The position numbers were made by a program, and so were the translations under genes. Positions 1 through 10,700 of a DNA stretch of 64,000 bases are shown here, piece after piece (within the stretch, counting starts at the first letter, position 1; each line of letters begins with the position of its first letter). The notes under the pieces were generated by a model. That model was given only the letters and a program-made list of their open reading frames with translations, ran no database searches and was not told the DNA's origin. This DNA is from Nematostella vectensis (Eukaryota > Cnidaria > Anthozoa > Actiniaria > Edwardsiidae), in contig NC_064043.1 of assembly GCF_932526225.1 (NCBI RefSeq), positions 1,571,501 to 1,635,500 of the forward strand. Direction: 5' to 3'.

Positions 1-2
1 CG

Positions 3-129
3 TCATGTCATCGGCCTGTGACCTCGACGCCCTGGGTTCCCAAGGATGCTCTGCTCCAGCTATCGAGAAGTGATTTATGTTTACTCCGCGAGAGCGGCTT
101 GGATATGAGCAAGTCTAGAACCTCCTCAA
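3..129 (+). CDS. Possible truncated exon entering from the left edge
   Basis: Frame 3 is open from the window edge for 42 codons and stops being open only after a strong donor-like GTAAGT at 130-135. The translation is hydrophilic and Ser/Arg/Lys rich towards its end (…LDMSKSRTSSS). I do not recognise it. If spliced, the exon would end in phase 1; if not, it ends at a TAA at 135-137. A downstream exon may follow the pyrimidine-rich acceptor near 325, but I could not prove one. It would be convergent with the small membrane-protein gene on the other strand. Weak call, made only on an open frame plus donor. Confidence 0.25.
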
Positions 130-379
130 GTAAGTAAAGCCCTTGGTGCTTTAGCCGTAGTTGTCTTATTCCTGTTGATTATTGCACCTGATTCCTGCCC
201 CTATAATCGCGACTTTGGTTATTCAAGGTAAATACAGTAAGGCCGCATAAAAATCGTTTCTGGCCGCGAATTCTCTGCGGACGGGCGGTTTTATCCTTTA
301 TTTTTATTTTCTTCCCATCTCCAGGATTAAGCTTTGAAACTATATCACAGATCACGAAACGAGCTCATAATCATGCTTT

Positions 380-392
380 TTTATTATTTATT
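380..392 (-). promoter_or_regulatory. Polyadenylation signals of the small membrane-protein gene
   Basis: Two AATAAA hexamers on the minus strand (387-392 and 380-385) begin only seven bases after the stop codon of the minus-strand gene ending at 399. They support this being a real 3' end with a very short 3' UTR. Confidence 0.5.
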
Positions 393-398
393 ATTTTT

Positions 399-1191
399 TT
401 AGAAAGAACGTGTAATATGTCGCGACACTAAAATTATTCCTCCAACCAGAAGCACTATTGCGACACTTTTAAGCCCAGTGAAAGGGTTTCCCGATTTTTT
501 ATCTAATTTTTCGCTGTAGTATGACTGTATACCTATCTCTTGCCATTTCTTGTTATAGAAAAGCGCAAAAGCCGCAAAACTCACCTGATTCTGGAGGTTT
601 TTCAGAGAAAGACTTAAAGTAAAGCCTTAAAATAAAAAGTTGCATGCGGCACAAATTCTGGACCCGGACGACGACAATATTTTTAAGGATTTTCTATATC
701 AATTCCCGAGTTGCATGGGAGTTACATAAAAACTTGATATAAAAACTCCAATCCCACGGCCGACACCACACGTCCACTATTAGTGCCCCACCCGCTACAC
801 TTGCCCCCCCCCCCCCAACAATCCTCCCCTCCATATACCTCGTGACCACCATGTTTAATGCCGAGCTTAGGATTTGTTCTATTTCTCAAAACAAAAGAAA
901 AGTAAAACGCGGAAATTTATATGCTACATACAGACGTTCTCTCGCTACACGAGTGCTAAAATAAAATGGGGAAAAGTAATAATTGTTCCTGTACGCTCCT
1001 TTATTTTCTCGGCGCTATGTTGCTCGATAGTATTCTTCTAATACTCTTTCGCTGAGCCTTTGCGTCAATGTTCGGGAAGGGTTTCCGTGTTGAGTCGTCG
1101 AATATCAAATGTTTGGTACCTGATGGTCCAAAATGTCTGTTCCTACTGCCCTTGTTTCTGTTGGGTTTTCAAAACTAAAACGCTTTTTCAT
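399..1191 (-). CDS. Small single-pass membrane protein, two exons, family not recognised
   Basis: I infer two coding exons. Exon 1 (1191-1120) starts MKKRFSFENPTETRAVGTD and ends at a CAG|GTACCA donor in phase 0. Exon 2 (584-399) follows a CAG acceptor in phase 0 and runs to a stop. The joined product is 85 residues: a hydrophilic N-terminal half containing FYNKKW, then one hydrophobic segment at about residues 64-80 (GLKSVAIVLLVGGIILVSR) and a short basic tail, so a tail-anchored or N-out single-pass topology is likely. Both exons are 3n long, the frame is kept, and AATAAA signals follow. The start codon is 137 bp from the POLDIP3 start on the other strand, suggesting a shared promoter. I do not recognise the family. 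The alternative is that exon 2 belongs to a different first exon. Confidence 0.45.
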
Positions 1192-1328
1192 TGGTCAATT
1201 TACTAGTAGCCAATGGAATAACTGTTTATAAAGATATAACCGTGATGCACCAGCGTCACCCTGCGATGTGGTAAACGTGATAGTTTGTGTAGTTTCGACG
1301 TCGACTTTCTGTCGGAAATTGGCTTAAA
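1192..1328. promoter_or_regulatory. Putative bidirectional promoter
   Basis: This 137-bp interval separates the start codons of two divergent genes. It contains a CCAAT box at 1210-1214 and a TATAAA-like string at 1227-1232 (plus strand). Both 5' UTRs must lie here or the genes must overlap at their 5' ends. The role is inferred from geometry and motifs only. Confidence 0.4.
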
Positions 1329-2369
1329 ATGGATAGAAGAATTGGCAAAAAAAAGCCATTTCATGGCCAGACACAGCAACGAACTGTTGGACTTACTACT
1401 TTCCATCTAAGAAATAGAAAAGCCGCGAGAGAAGGTAGCTTTAAGAAGAAAGATTTGAGACAAAATCTTGAAAAGAAAGTCGGCTTGAAGTCACAAAACA
1501 GGACTACGAAGTTTGACGCTCGGGAGAAGATTTTGAGTAACAGATCTGTTGAAGAGCTGCCCAAGAAAACTAGCCTACATATGGATGCTCGCAGGAAAGA
1601 GTCGAGATCGGACATAATTGCCAAAAATCGTTCTCTGACGTTAGATGGAGAATCAATTAGAATTACAGCAAAACAGAACGTACCGCCAAGTAGGTCTGCC
1701 CAGTTCGCTGGACAATCCATCCAGATTACTGCAATTGCGACTAAAACCAAATCAAAGACGACAACTACCCCTACATCTAGAACTCCTACTTCTAGGAACC
1801 AACGCGAAACTCCTAGAAGCAGCCGAAGAGGCCAGAATGCCAGGAGAAAGGAGATCAAACTTCAAGTCAATAAGCCCTATACACCAGCAGAAAACATCAT
1901 AGAGCTTTCCCCTATACGACCTGTAACTTCTACACCATTTGACAGGTTAGATACTTATGAGGTACCTTCCACAACGCCGCAGACCTCAACTAGAGTTACA
2001 ATATCCAATCTTCACCCTGCAGTTTCACGGCAAGATATTGAGGAGTTGTTTGGTGCCATTGGGGTGTTGAAGAGTTGCAAGATGCTGCGAGCTGGTATGG
2101 CCGAGGTAGTGTATACCACTAAAGAGGATGCTGTCACAGCTTATGCTCGTTATCATAATAGGAACCTGGATGGACAGCCGATGCAGTGTAAGCTGTCTGT
2201 CATGCCATCCTCCGCAGTATACACCCCTCCCAGTGCCATGCCGCTACCTCCGCTCCGCCCAGCGGTCCCTAAATACCAACCTGTTGTCAAACAAGAACCA
2301 TACATTCCTCAGATCGGAATGCCAAGTGCAAAGCCATCACGCCCAGTGGTTTTCAAAGTTAAGATTTAA
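1329..2369 (+). CDS. POLDIP3: POLDIP3/SKAR homologue, RRM-containing mRNA export adaptor (intronless)
   Basis: This 346-residue protein has a basic, Ser/Thr/Arg-rich N-terminal half with short DAR[ER]K-type motifs (about 63-67 and 86-90), as seen in POLDIP3. It carries one RRM at about residues 221-290, beginning TRVTISNLHP and containing AEVVY and NLDGQPMQC. The tail after the RRM is Pro-rich and ends FKVKI, like the FKIKL end of the vertebrate protein. POLDIP3 (SKAR, PDIP46) binds the exon junction and TREX machinery, links S6 kinase signalling to translation of spliced mRNA, and binds the DNA polymerase delta p50 subunit. The whole coding region lies in a single exon, whereas every other gene here is split, so retroposition or intron loss is possible. 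No poly(A) tract or direct repeats prove retroposition. The start has a good context (AAAATGG). Confidence 0.88.
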   Translation: MDRRIGKKKPFHGQTQQRTVGLTTFHLRNRKAAREGSFKKKDLRQNLEKKVGLKSQNRTTKFDAREKILSNRSVEELPKKTSLHMDARRKESRSDIIAKNRSLTLDGESIRITAKQNVPPSRSAQFAGQSIQITAIATKTKSKTTTTPTSRTPTSRNQRETPRSSRRGQNARRKEIKLQVNKPYTPAENIIELSPIRPVTSTPFDRLDTYEVPSTTPQTSTRVTISNLHPAVSRQDIEELFGAIGVLKSCKMLRAGMAEVVYTTKEDAVTAYARYHNRNLDGQPMQCKLSVMPSSAVYTPPSAMPLPPLRPAVPKYQPVVKQEPYIPQIGMPSAKPSRPVVFKVKI

Positions 2370-2709
2370 AGTTATGATGGATTCATGGGAACTTGTTCTG
2401 AAAGCATTGAAATAACATACCTTTTTCTATACAACAAATAACAGTGCTCCAGGAATTATCTAGAAAAAATGGTTTTATTGAACTGCAGTATAATTTCTTT
2501 TAGTATTGTAGGACTAATAGTTAGTCATACAGTGTAAATTATTTGCACCATAAAAGCAAAGTGCAGTTAAAGACATTGGACAGATTGTATACACTGCTGT
2601 ATATATGTTAGCTTATATACTTGGTACTATTGTATCAGGACCCACAGTTGGAATACTGGTATGCATACAAGTTTTGTTGTGCTATATTCAAAAGAACATT
2701 TTAGAAATG

Positions 2710-2715
2710 AATAAA
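2710..2715 (+). promoter_or_regulatory. Polyadenylation signal of POLDIP3
   Basis: AATAAA lies about 340 bases after the POLDIP3 stop codon in an AT-rich, gene-free stretch. This would give a 3' UTR of roughly 360 bases. Confidence 0.5.
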
Positions 2716-2919
2716 AAGTTCACAGATCAGTGTGCTCTTCATCTTGCTGTTGTTATCTAGTAGGAATGAAAGCTATCTTATATATGAACTACCTTGCATA
2801 TCAGCTACTTTAAATATCAGCAACCTCTCTGTGTCGCTCGTTTACTTCCCTCCACTGGGTGTGGAGCAAAGTAAAAAGAGCAACACAAAAAGCTGTGTGC
2901 AGGAGAGTACTTTACGTAT

Positions 2920-3065
2920 GAGTTACTTTACATACGAGTTACTTTACATATCAGCTAACTGATGTATATATGAGTTACTTTACATACGAGTTACTTTACA
3001 TATCAGCTAACTGATGTATATATGAGTTACTTTACATATCAGCTAACTGATGTATATACGAGTTC
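2920..3065. repeat. Short tandem repeat, about 52-bp unit
   Basis: About two and a half copies of a unit containing GAGTTACTTTACATA and TCAGCTAACTGATGTATATA are arranged head to tail. Shorter partial copies alternate with full ones. Confidence 0.7.
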
Positions 3066-3113
3066 TCTGTTGTCCACTGTTGACTTAACAATAGAAAAGC
3101 AGAGGATAGCAAC

Positions 3114-3313
3114 AGGCTTACCATCCCTCCGTTGTTATCATCAGAATCAGACTCTTTCTCTCTTCTCCCCCCTTTCCCTTGAAATCCATAAGATTTCAAT
3201 TTTTTACAATTTATTGACATCAATGGCAACTTAATGAGATTTCATTGGACCTTTATTTTGTAATTGTTTAAGGGAAATAATTCTGATGATAACAATGGAA
3301 GGATGGTAAGCCT
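3114..3313. repeat. Inverted repeat (foldback), 34-bp arms
   Basis: The arm at 3114-3147 (starts AGGCTTACCATCCCTCC) is nearly the reverse complement of 3280-3313 (ends GGATGGTAAGCCT). The arms are separated by about 130 bp. It may be a small MITE or a hairpin in downstream sequence. No gene is visible. Confidence 0.6.
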
Positions 3314-4754
3314 GTGGGATTTCCAGTAGAGTTGCACATAAGTCTACGGCATATTATTCTGGTTCTTTTTGATATTTAGTCATCAACTCAACGTTTTCAA
3401 CTCAATAATAGGCTTTTTATCTGCAGTATGTACCAAGGGAAGCATAAAAAGCATAAGGCTCCATTGCGCAGAGGGACAGGCTTCCCAAACAAGAGGAAAA
3501 GGGTTTGAACCCAGGCTAGATTAACTTGGTATTTTTTCTGAAATGTTTAAACCTGGCTCAATACATTGGGGACTGTGAAATCCTTGACTTCTCCGATAAG
3601 GACATTAAATAGCTTGATTGTTATTTTTGCATAGACTAGAGGCAAATCTAATTGTCTAAAGGGTTTGTTTCATTTTTTTAAGCAAACAATAACAGATTCT
3701 TCATCTTGATTGATTGAGCTAGCAGAACCGTACCCCTTAATGATAATCCATACTGTGTAGGCTAGGTTATACAAAAAAGGTTTTCTAAGGTAGCAAGATT
3801 CTAGGACTGCCTTTCCTTTAACTCCTTCACTACTGCGGGGGCTGAAAGCGGCTGGAAACATCACTTTAGTTTATTGACACTGTCTGTGGTATTACCTTGT
3901 ATAATTGTTAATTTGTTTCTCTTCCTAAAGGTCTCTGTGATTTAAGTCCTCACTACCATAGAATATCCAGTCACATTGCACTGTATCATGGTACAAATTG
4001 GTCTATGATAAGGTAATAAACTTGGTTAAGCTTATTTGTGATATTTGATAAAGGTTGTGATAAAGGGGGGAGCAAGGGAACCCTTAAAAACACAATTTGT
4101 TCAAATTGGGGGCTGAGGACAAACATAAAAAAAAATGCAGGGAGAGAGCTAGACATGTCAAACATATTAATTGTGAGAAAATGGATGCATAAGTATTTTA
4201 ATTTGTAACAGCCTGCAATGTAATACATACAAGGAGAAGCATAACTGTTTCCCTGTTACATGAATAATGTAAAATTTTCCATAAGATAAATGAGATGAGA
4301 TGATAAAAACAGGTTTGTATAATAAATGTAGCCCATTTTAAATTGCACACAACTTTTATCTTCCTAAACTTGCAGAGGTATTTAACAAAACACATGTTAA
4401 TATCTTGGCAAAGCTATTCTGATTATAGCATTCATTAAAGCATACAGCTAAAGTGCACATTTCATTTTACTGCCTTGCTTTAGGGCAAGCAGATGATACA
4501 CTTTATAGACATATTTTTAGAACATTAACAAACAACGTAAAGAAAAAGCATGTAAATGCTTTAATAACATAATAGTTCTGTCTTTTTGCAAGACATATTA
4601 GTGAATATATAACAAACTGTGATTGCATCACAATAATTCCATAAACAATAAATCCATTCCAAGTATTGTAAATTGGGTGCTTTAAACATCTTTGTTATAT
4701 TGTTCCTTTTCAATAGCTTTAGAAAAATATGGAAGTGAGAAGATATTGTCCACT

Positions 4755-7700
4755 TCAAGAAGATCCAGACTGGGCAGTGGGAGGTTCTATTGTCGGAGCA
4801 AGGCGGGAAATGAAATTGATGGCACTGAGAACAAAGGAGCGTACAAAAACAGGGCAGCGCTGGTGGTAGGCCAAGCCCTGTATTCCTTGTCTCAGCTCAG
4901 CAAACAGAAGTCTGAGAACAAAGACATAACTTGACATTGTCATTTTTAAAGAAAATAATAAATATTCAGATATACTGGAGCACAATTAATGGCCTTGAGC
5001 CCTCACAAAACCGCTGGATCAATGTACATTGAATAAAAAGGCTCAGTGGCTCAGCTGAGATTAAAAGCCCTTCCTCCCCTGCCAGGGGTGTGAACACTAG
5101 TACCAAGAATACTGAGGAAAATACCCCTGCCTCTCCAAAAAACTAACAAACAAAAAAAAAAACAGGTGATTAAAAACATGGGCATCACTTTTAGCCATAA
5201 AAAAACCACCATCATCCCCAAACATCTAACACTCCATCCCTAACTTGAATCCAGGTGTAACCAGTCGTCTTGTTCCACCACAAAAAGTATATAAACAAAA
5301 AAAAAGTGGTTCAATAGAGGGGACAAGTACGTATGGATTATTCATTGGACTTTAAATAATCAACTTCAGTTTACCACAAAGCATATTGTAGTATTGTACC
5401 TGCAATATGGGTTTCTTCTGGAAGAATATCTTAGGCTTAAAAACCTGTAATACACAAATGGGATGACGATGCCAGCTTGTCCACTATAAAACAAATTGGG
5501 CATAATAATATAATCATTTATCAACATCACAGGGAGAGTCTACTAGAGAGGACTACTGTGACCATATTTTAGTCTGGACGTATATAGGAGCAAGCCAATT
5601 GATCATGTTTACAACTCAATTACACATTATGTAGAGAGGCACAAAGTAATACTACATATCCATCTATTGTGTATAATAAATAGCTCATTGATAAAACTTC
5701 ATTTCTCAAGCCAGAGGACCCAGTTTCAGTCTGTGGTCATAAGATAGCTTGTGTTAGAAACGTTAAACACTACATTGGTGGCTGGGAATCCTTTATCTCT
5801 TAACACACTGCATTGACCTGTATTGGGAGGGCCTGTGGATTTCAAGTAGCAATGCTCAACACACCCATGATGGTGAACTGTGTGGAGTGGTAGGTATATG
5901 CTAATGGGTGATCATTTCTATAGTCAGTTGTAGTACTGTGAATTTCAGATACTTGTGCTATAGAGAAGCAACAAATCTTATTTACAAAGTAAAGCTTTTT
6001 ATTAGTTGTTCAAGTTGCCATACCTTAAGGTCATGAGGATGATAGCAGGCATCAGCATAATCTCTGTGCATGCGATGAAACGTAATAGACCCTGCTGATA
6101 AAGTTCAACCTTGCAGATGGCCTGACGCGCAGACCTGCATAGGTTCACAAACAAAGATAAAGTGCTGTGCAAACAGAGGGTCAATAAAGATATAAATATT
6201 GATTGTTCTGATGGTTTTACTGTACCTCACTAGCGACATTGCCAGCATGCCCCCTGATCCGAGAATCTGTAGAAAAACAGGGAACTCAATAAATATATGC
6301 ATATGAACTTGTGCATACAAAAAACAAAGACATAAAATGCAGCATAAAATACATAAACATGCTTAATAATGTTTCTGTCTGTCTTTCTGTCAAGCTCTGT
6401 GCTGTCTACCTGTCTTTCTGTTGAGTAGTTTAATTTAGGCACTTACATCAAGAAGTTTCTTAGTAAATGAGACAGTATGAAGGATGGCAAAGAGGACAAC
6501 AGGAATTAGAATCACTAGACAAATGTCAAGGTCAAAAGATTCTATATAGTTAGTGTAAAGGTAGCTTTGATAAAATTGATTTGAAGAGAATACCTAAACA
6601 TACAATTCTCTTTATTTATTTTTTATATTGCTCTTTAAGTATTTTGTAAGGGCATATTCCTTAGACTGATGGGCATATCCATTAGAATGATGATTGAGTT
6701 ATGTGATTTTTGTGGTGTTTCTTTTACATTTTTGGCTTGTACCTCTCGTGGCTACAGAACATCTCAAGTCCTGCCTAGGTCAGTATGGGGATGAGTAAGT
6801 TTAAAAGCTAGAAAAGGATACTTGTCACTGGGTAAGAGTTGATAAACATCACACTGAAGATCAGATAATGGCAACTATCTTCCAAGAAAAGCTGAGCCAT
6901 AAATTCCCTGCTGAACTGGAAACGCTGAAAAAAAAGAAAAGAAAAAAGTCAGGGACACAACAAATGTTCAGGGAAGTTCTTCAAGCCTAACCAGGTGAAG
7001 CAGATGAAAAAGTCCATTCAAAGTGAAGCTCTTACCATAGGATCAAAATAGTTTTAACTAAAAAGTTTGAAACACATTCTGACTCAATCAGGCATACAAA
7101 TTTAGCATTATAAATAACCCTTTTAGTTTCCTTTTTAGTTCTTTTAGGGAAGGAAAACCACAATTTGTGGAAAAACATTTTTCCCAGACAGGAATCAAGT
7201 CTAAAAAAGATATATTTGGAAAAATAATTCTTGCTTGGATTATACACTTACTGGTAGTCTTTGATGCAGACGCAGAGCAGATGTTGCAGCTGAGCTGATT
7301 AATGCTCTTTTATAACAGCTATAACTAAACTGGGGACTGCAAAAAATAAATAAATAAATAATCAGAATGATGAATTATAACATGAATCATAACCATAAAG
7401 CATCTTGTGGATGCCATCTCGGCACCCTTCCTTCAATCAGAGGGGTATCACCAGCCCCCTCCCTTCAATAAGAGGGGTATCACCAGCCCCCTCTCTTCAA
7501 TAAGAGGGATATCACAGACCCCCTCCCTTCAATAAGAGGAGTATCACCAACCCCCTCCCTTCAATAAGAGGAGTATCACCGACCCCCTCCCTTCAATAAG
7601 AGGAGTATCACCGACCCCCTCCCTTCAATGAGAGGGGTATCAATGACCCCCTCCCTTCAATGAGAGGGGTATCACCAACCCCCTCCCTACAATAAGAGGG

Positions 7701-10700
7701 GTATCACCAGCCCCCTTCCTTCAATAAGAGGGATACCACCAGCCCCCTTCCTTCAATAAGAGGGATACCACCAGCCCCCTTCCTTCAACAAGAGGGATAC
7801 CACCAGCCCCCTTCCTTCAATAAAAGGGGGAATCACCAGCCCCCTTCCTTCAATAAGAGGGATACCACCAGCCCCCTTCCTTCAATAAGAGGGATACTAC
7901 CAGCCCCTTCCTTCAATAAGAGGGGTATCACCAGCCCCCTTCCTTCAATAAGAGGGATACCACCAGCCCCCTTCCTTCAATAAGAGGGATACTACCAGCC
8001 CCCTTCCTTCAATAAGAGGGGTATCACCAGCCCCCTTCCTTCAATAAGAGGGGTATCACCAGCCCCCATCCTTCAATAAGAGGGGTATCACCAGCCCCCT
8101 TCCTTCAATAAGAGGGGTATCACCAGCCCCCTTCCTTCAATAAGTGGGATACCACCAGCCCCCTTCCTTCAATAAGAGGGGTATCACCAGCCCCCTTCCT
8201 TCAATAAGGGGGGTATCACCAGCCCCCTTCCTTCAATAAGTGGGGTATCACCAGCCCCCTTCCTTCAATAAGAGGGGTATCACCAGCCCCCCTCCTTCAA
8301 TAAGAGGGACACCACCAGCCCCCTTCCTTCAATAAGAGGGGTATCACCAGCCCCCTTCCTTCAATAAGAGGGATACCACCAGCCCCCTTCCTTCAATAAG
8401 AGGGATACCACCAACCCCCTTCCTTCAATAAGAGGGATACCACCAACCCCCTTCCTTCAATAAGAGGGATACCACCAGCCCCCTTCCTTCAATAAGAGGG
8501 GTATCACCAGCCCCCTTTCTTCAATAAGAGGGATACCACCAGCCCCCTCCCTTCAATAAGAGGGGTATCACCGACCCCCTCCCTTCAATAAGAGGGGTAC
8601 CACCAGCCCCCTCCCTTCAATAAGAGGGATACCACTAACCTCCTTCCTTCAATAAGAGGGATACCACCAGCCCCCTTCCTTCAATAAGAGGGGTATCGCC
8701 AGCCCCCTTTCTTCAATAAGAGGGATACCACCAGCCCCCTCCCTTCAATAAGAGGGGTATCACCGACCCCCTCCCTTCAATAAGAGGGGTACCACCAGCC
8801 CCCTCCCTTCAATAAGAGGGGTATCACCGACCCCCTCCCTTCAATAAGAGGGGTACCACCAGCCCCCTCCCTTCAATAAGAGGGGCATCACCGACCCCCG
8901 CCCTTCAATAAGAGGGGTATCACCGACCCCCTCCCTTCAATAAGAGGGGTACCACCAGCTCCCTCCCTTCAATAAGAGGGGTATCACCGACCCCCTCCCT
9001 TCAATAAGAGGGGTATTACCGACCCCCTCCCTTCAATAAGAGGGGTACCACCAGCCCCCCCCCTTCAATAAGAGGTATACAACCAGCCCCCTTCCTTCAA
9101 TAAGAGGGGCATCACCGACCCCCTCCCTTCAATAAGAGGGGTACCACCAGCCCCCTCCCTTCAATGAGAGGGGCATCAACGACCCCCTCCCTTCAATGAG
9201 AGGGGTATCACCAACCCCCTCCCTACAAAAAGAGGGGTATCACCGGCCCCCTTCCTCCTAAAAGAGGTATACAACCAGCCCCCTTCCTTCAATAAGAGAG
9301 GCATCACCGACCCCCTCCCTTCAATAAGAGGGGTACCACCAGCCCCCTTCCTTCAATAAGAGGGATACCACAAGCCCCCTTCCTTCAATAAGAGGGGCAT
9401 CACCGACCCCCTCCCTTCAATAAGAGGGGTACCACCAGCCCCCTTCCTTCAACAAAAAGGGTATTGAATATGTACCTTCTATGGACGCCATCAAAAATTT
9501 TATATTATATTCAAGCAAAAAGATAATATACACCTATTTCAAGCAAGGTTGCAATTGAGAATCCATGTGTCTTAAGCTTCAGTGGTTCAAGGGTAATACA
9601 TCAATATCTCTGAATGCTGAGAACAGTAGAAGGCAGATAAAAAATGGTATATTTTTTAATGCATTTATACCCATAAAGCACTCTGGATGGAAACACATGG
9701 ATTTTCAGATTAGCCTTCTTTATTATAGGTGTTATTTCTTCAAACATGTGCCATATTGCTCAAATATTTTCACTATTTAAAGTGCATCTGAAGGAATAAA
9801 AGCGATATCCTTCAAAACAACTCAATCATTGATATCTAACATCTCCTGTGCTAAAAGAATCTTCATTAACAAAAATCCCTGATTTCCCATATTCCACGAT
9901 TTTTTTACAGCCCTTTCAATATACCAGTCTGTAAAACACCTTTGTCCCTGACCGACAAACCTATTGCGGGCGCGTGACACGAAAATCAAACTTGTCAGCT
10001 CGCGCAAAGTCTGCATCTTCATTCACGAAAATGAGTGCTTCTCCCTGTTAATCAACAAGCTCTGCTGAGTGAGAAAGCGATGCCAGTGACATCGAGACAG
10101 AGAAAGCGACTCAACAACAACACAGCAACATATTTTTGCCATACCAAGACGAGGCATTTGCAGACAAATGATACATGGATGTCGAATTATCGAAAAATAC
10201 AGGAAGGTAACTGGAGGAGAAGCTTGTCAGCCATCTAAATGGTTTGACAACAGTAGAATCGTGAGTGATATCTGTAGATACGAACAAAAGGAATTATATC
10301 CGTTAACTTACATCATAAAGTTTATTGTTGTCTTATTTCATGGTTACATCATGTGAGTACAAGTGGTCGCTATATTTTGTTGTTTTTGAGAATTTTTTTA
10401 AGAACTTGTTCGCTTCGGTCTTCGATTCTACGCTCCTTTTTTTGTTTGTTTTGTTTGAACACAGCAAGTTTTACATTTAGATACCGTCTCTAAAATGTTG
10501 GATAAACAACCCTGACATAAAATTAAACGATTTAACTGTTTGCCGTTTTTGTCACTCGTCTTTTTCTGACTTGACATGAGTATTTTGTAATGTAAGATGT
10601 TTATATGAGCACTTACAAAAAAATGAAAATTTATAAGCAAATCTTATATGTGGATCCTTTAGCTTTTTACCTAGGTTTTGAGGATCGTATATCACTGAAA

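Larger units (their letters stand above)
2731..4754. other. Intergenic, convergent 3' ends of POLDIP3 and TMEM33
   Basis: Apart from the two repeats at 2.9-3.3 kb I see no exon. A tRNA-like stretch near 3450-3530 has box A/B-like strings but no convincing cloverleaf. The minus-strand ATTAAA at 4560-4565 could serve TMEM33 as a poly(A) signal. Confidence 0.5.

Noticed and set aside
1361-1858. 165-codon minus-strand ORF
   Set aside because: Antisense shadow of POLDIP3; its hydrophobic composition follows from the complementary codons.
3450-3530. tRNA gene
   Set aside because: Box B-like GGGTTTGAACCC and a weak box A are present, but the acceptor and anticodon stems cannot be drawn.
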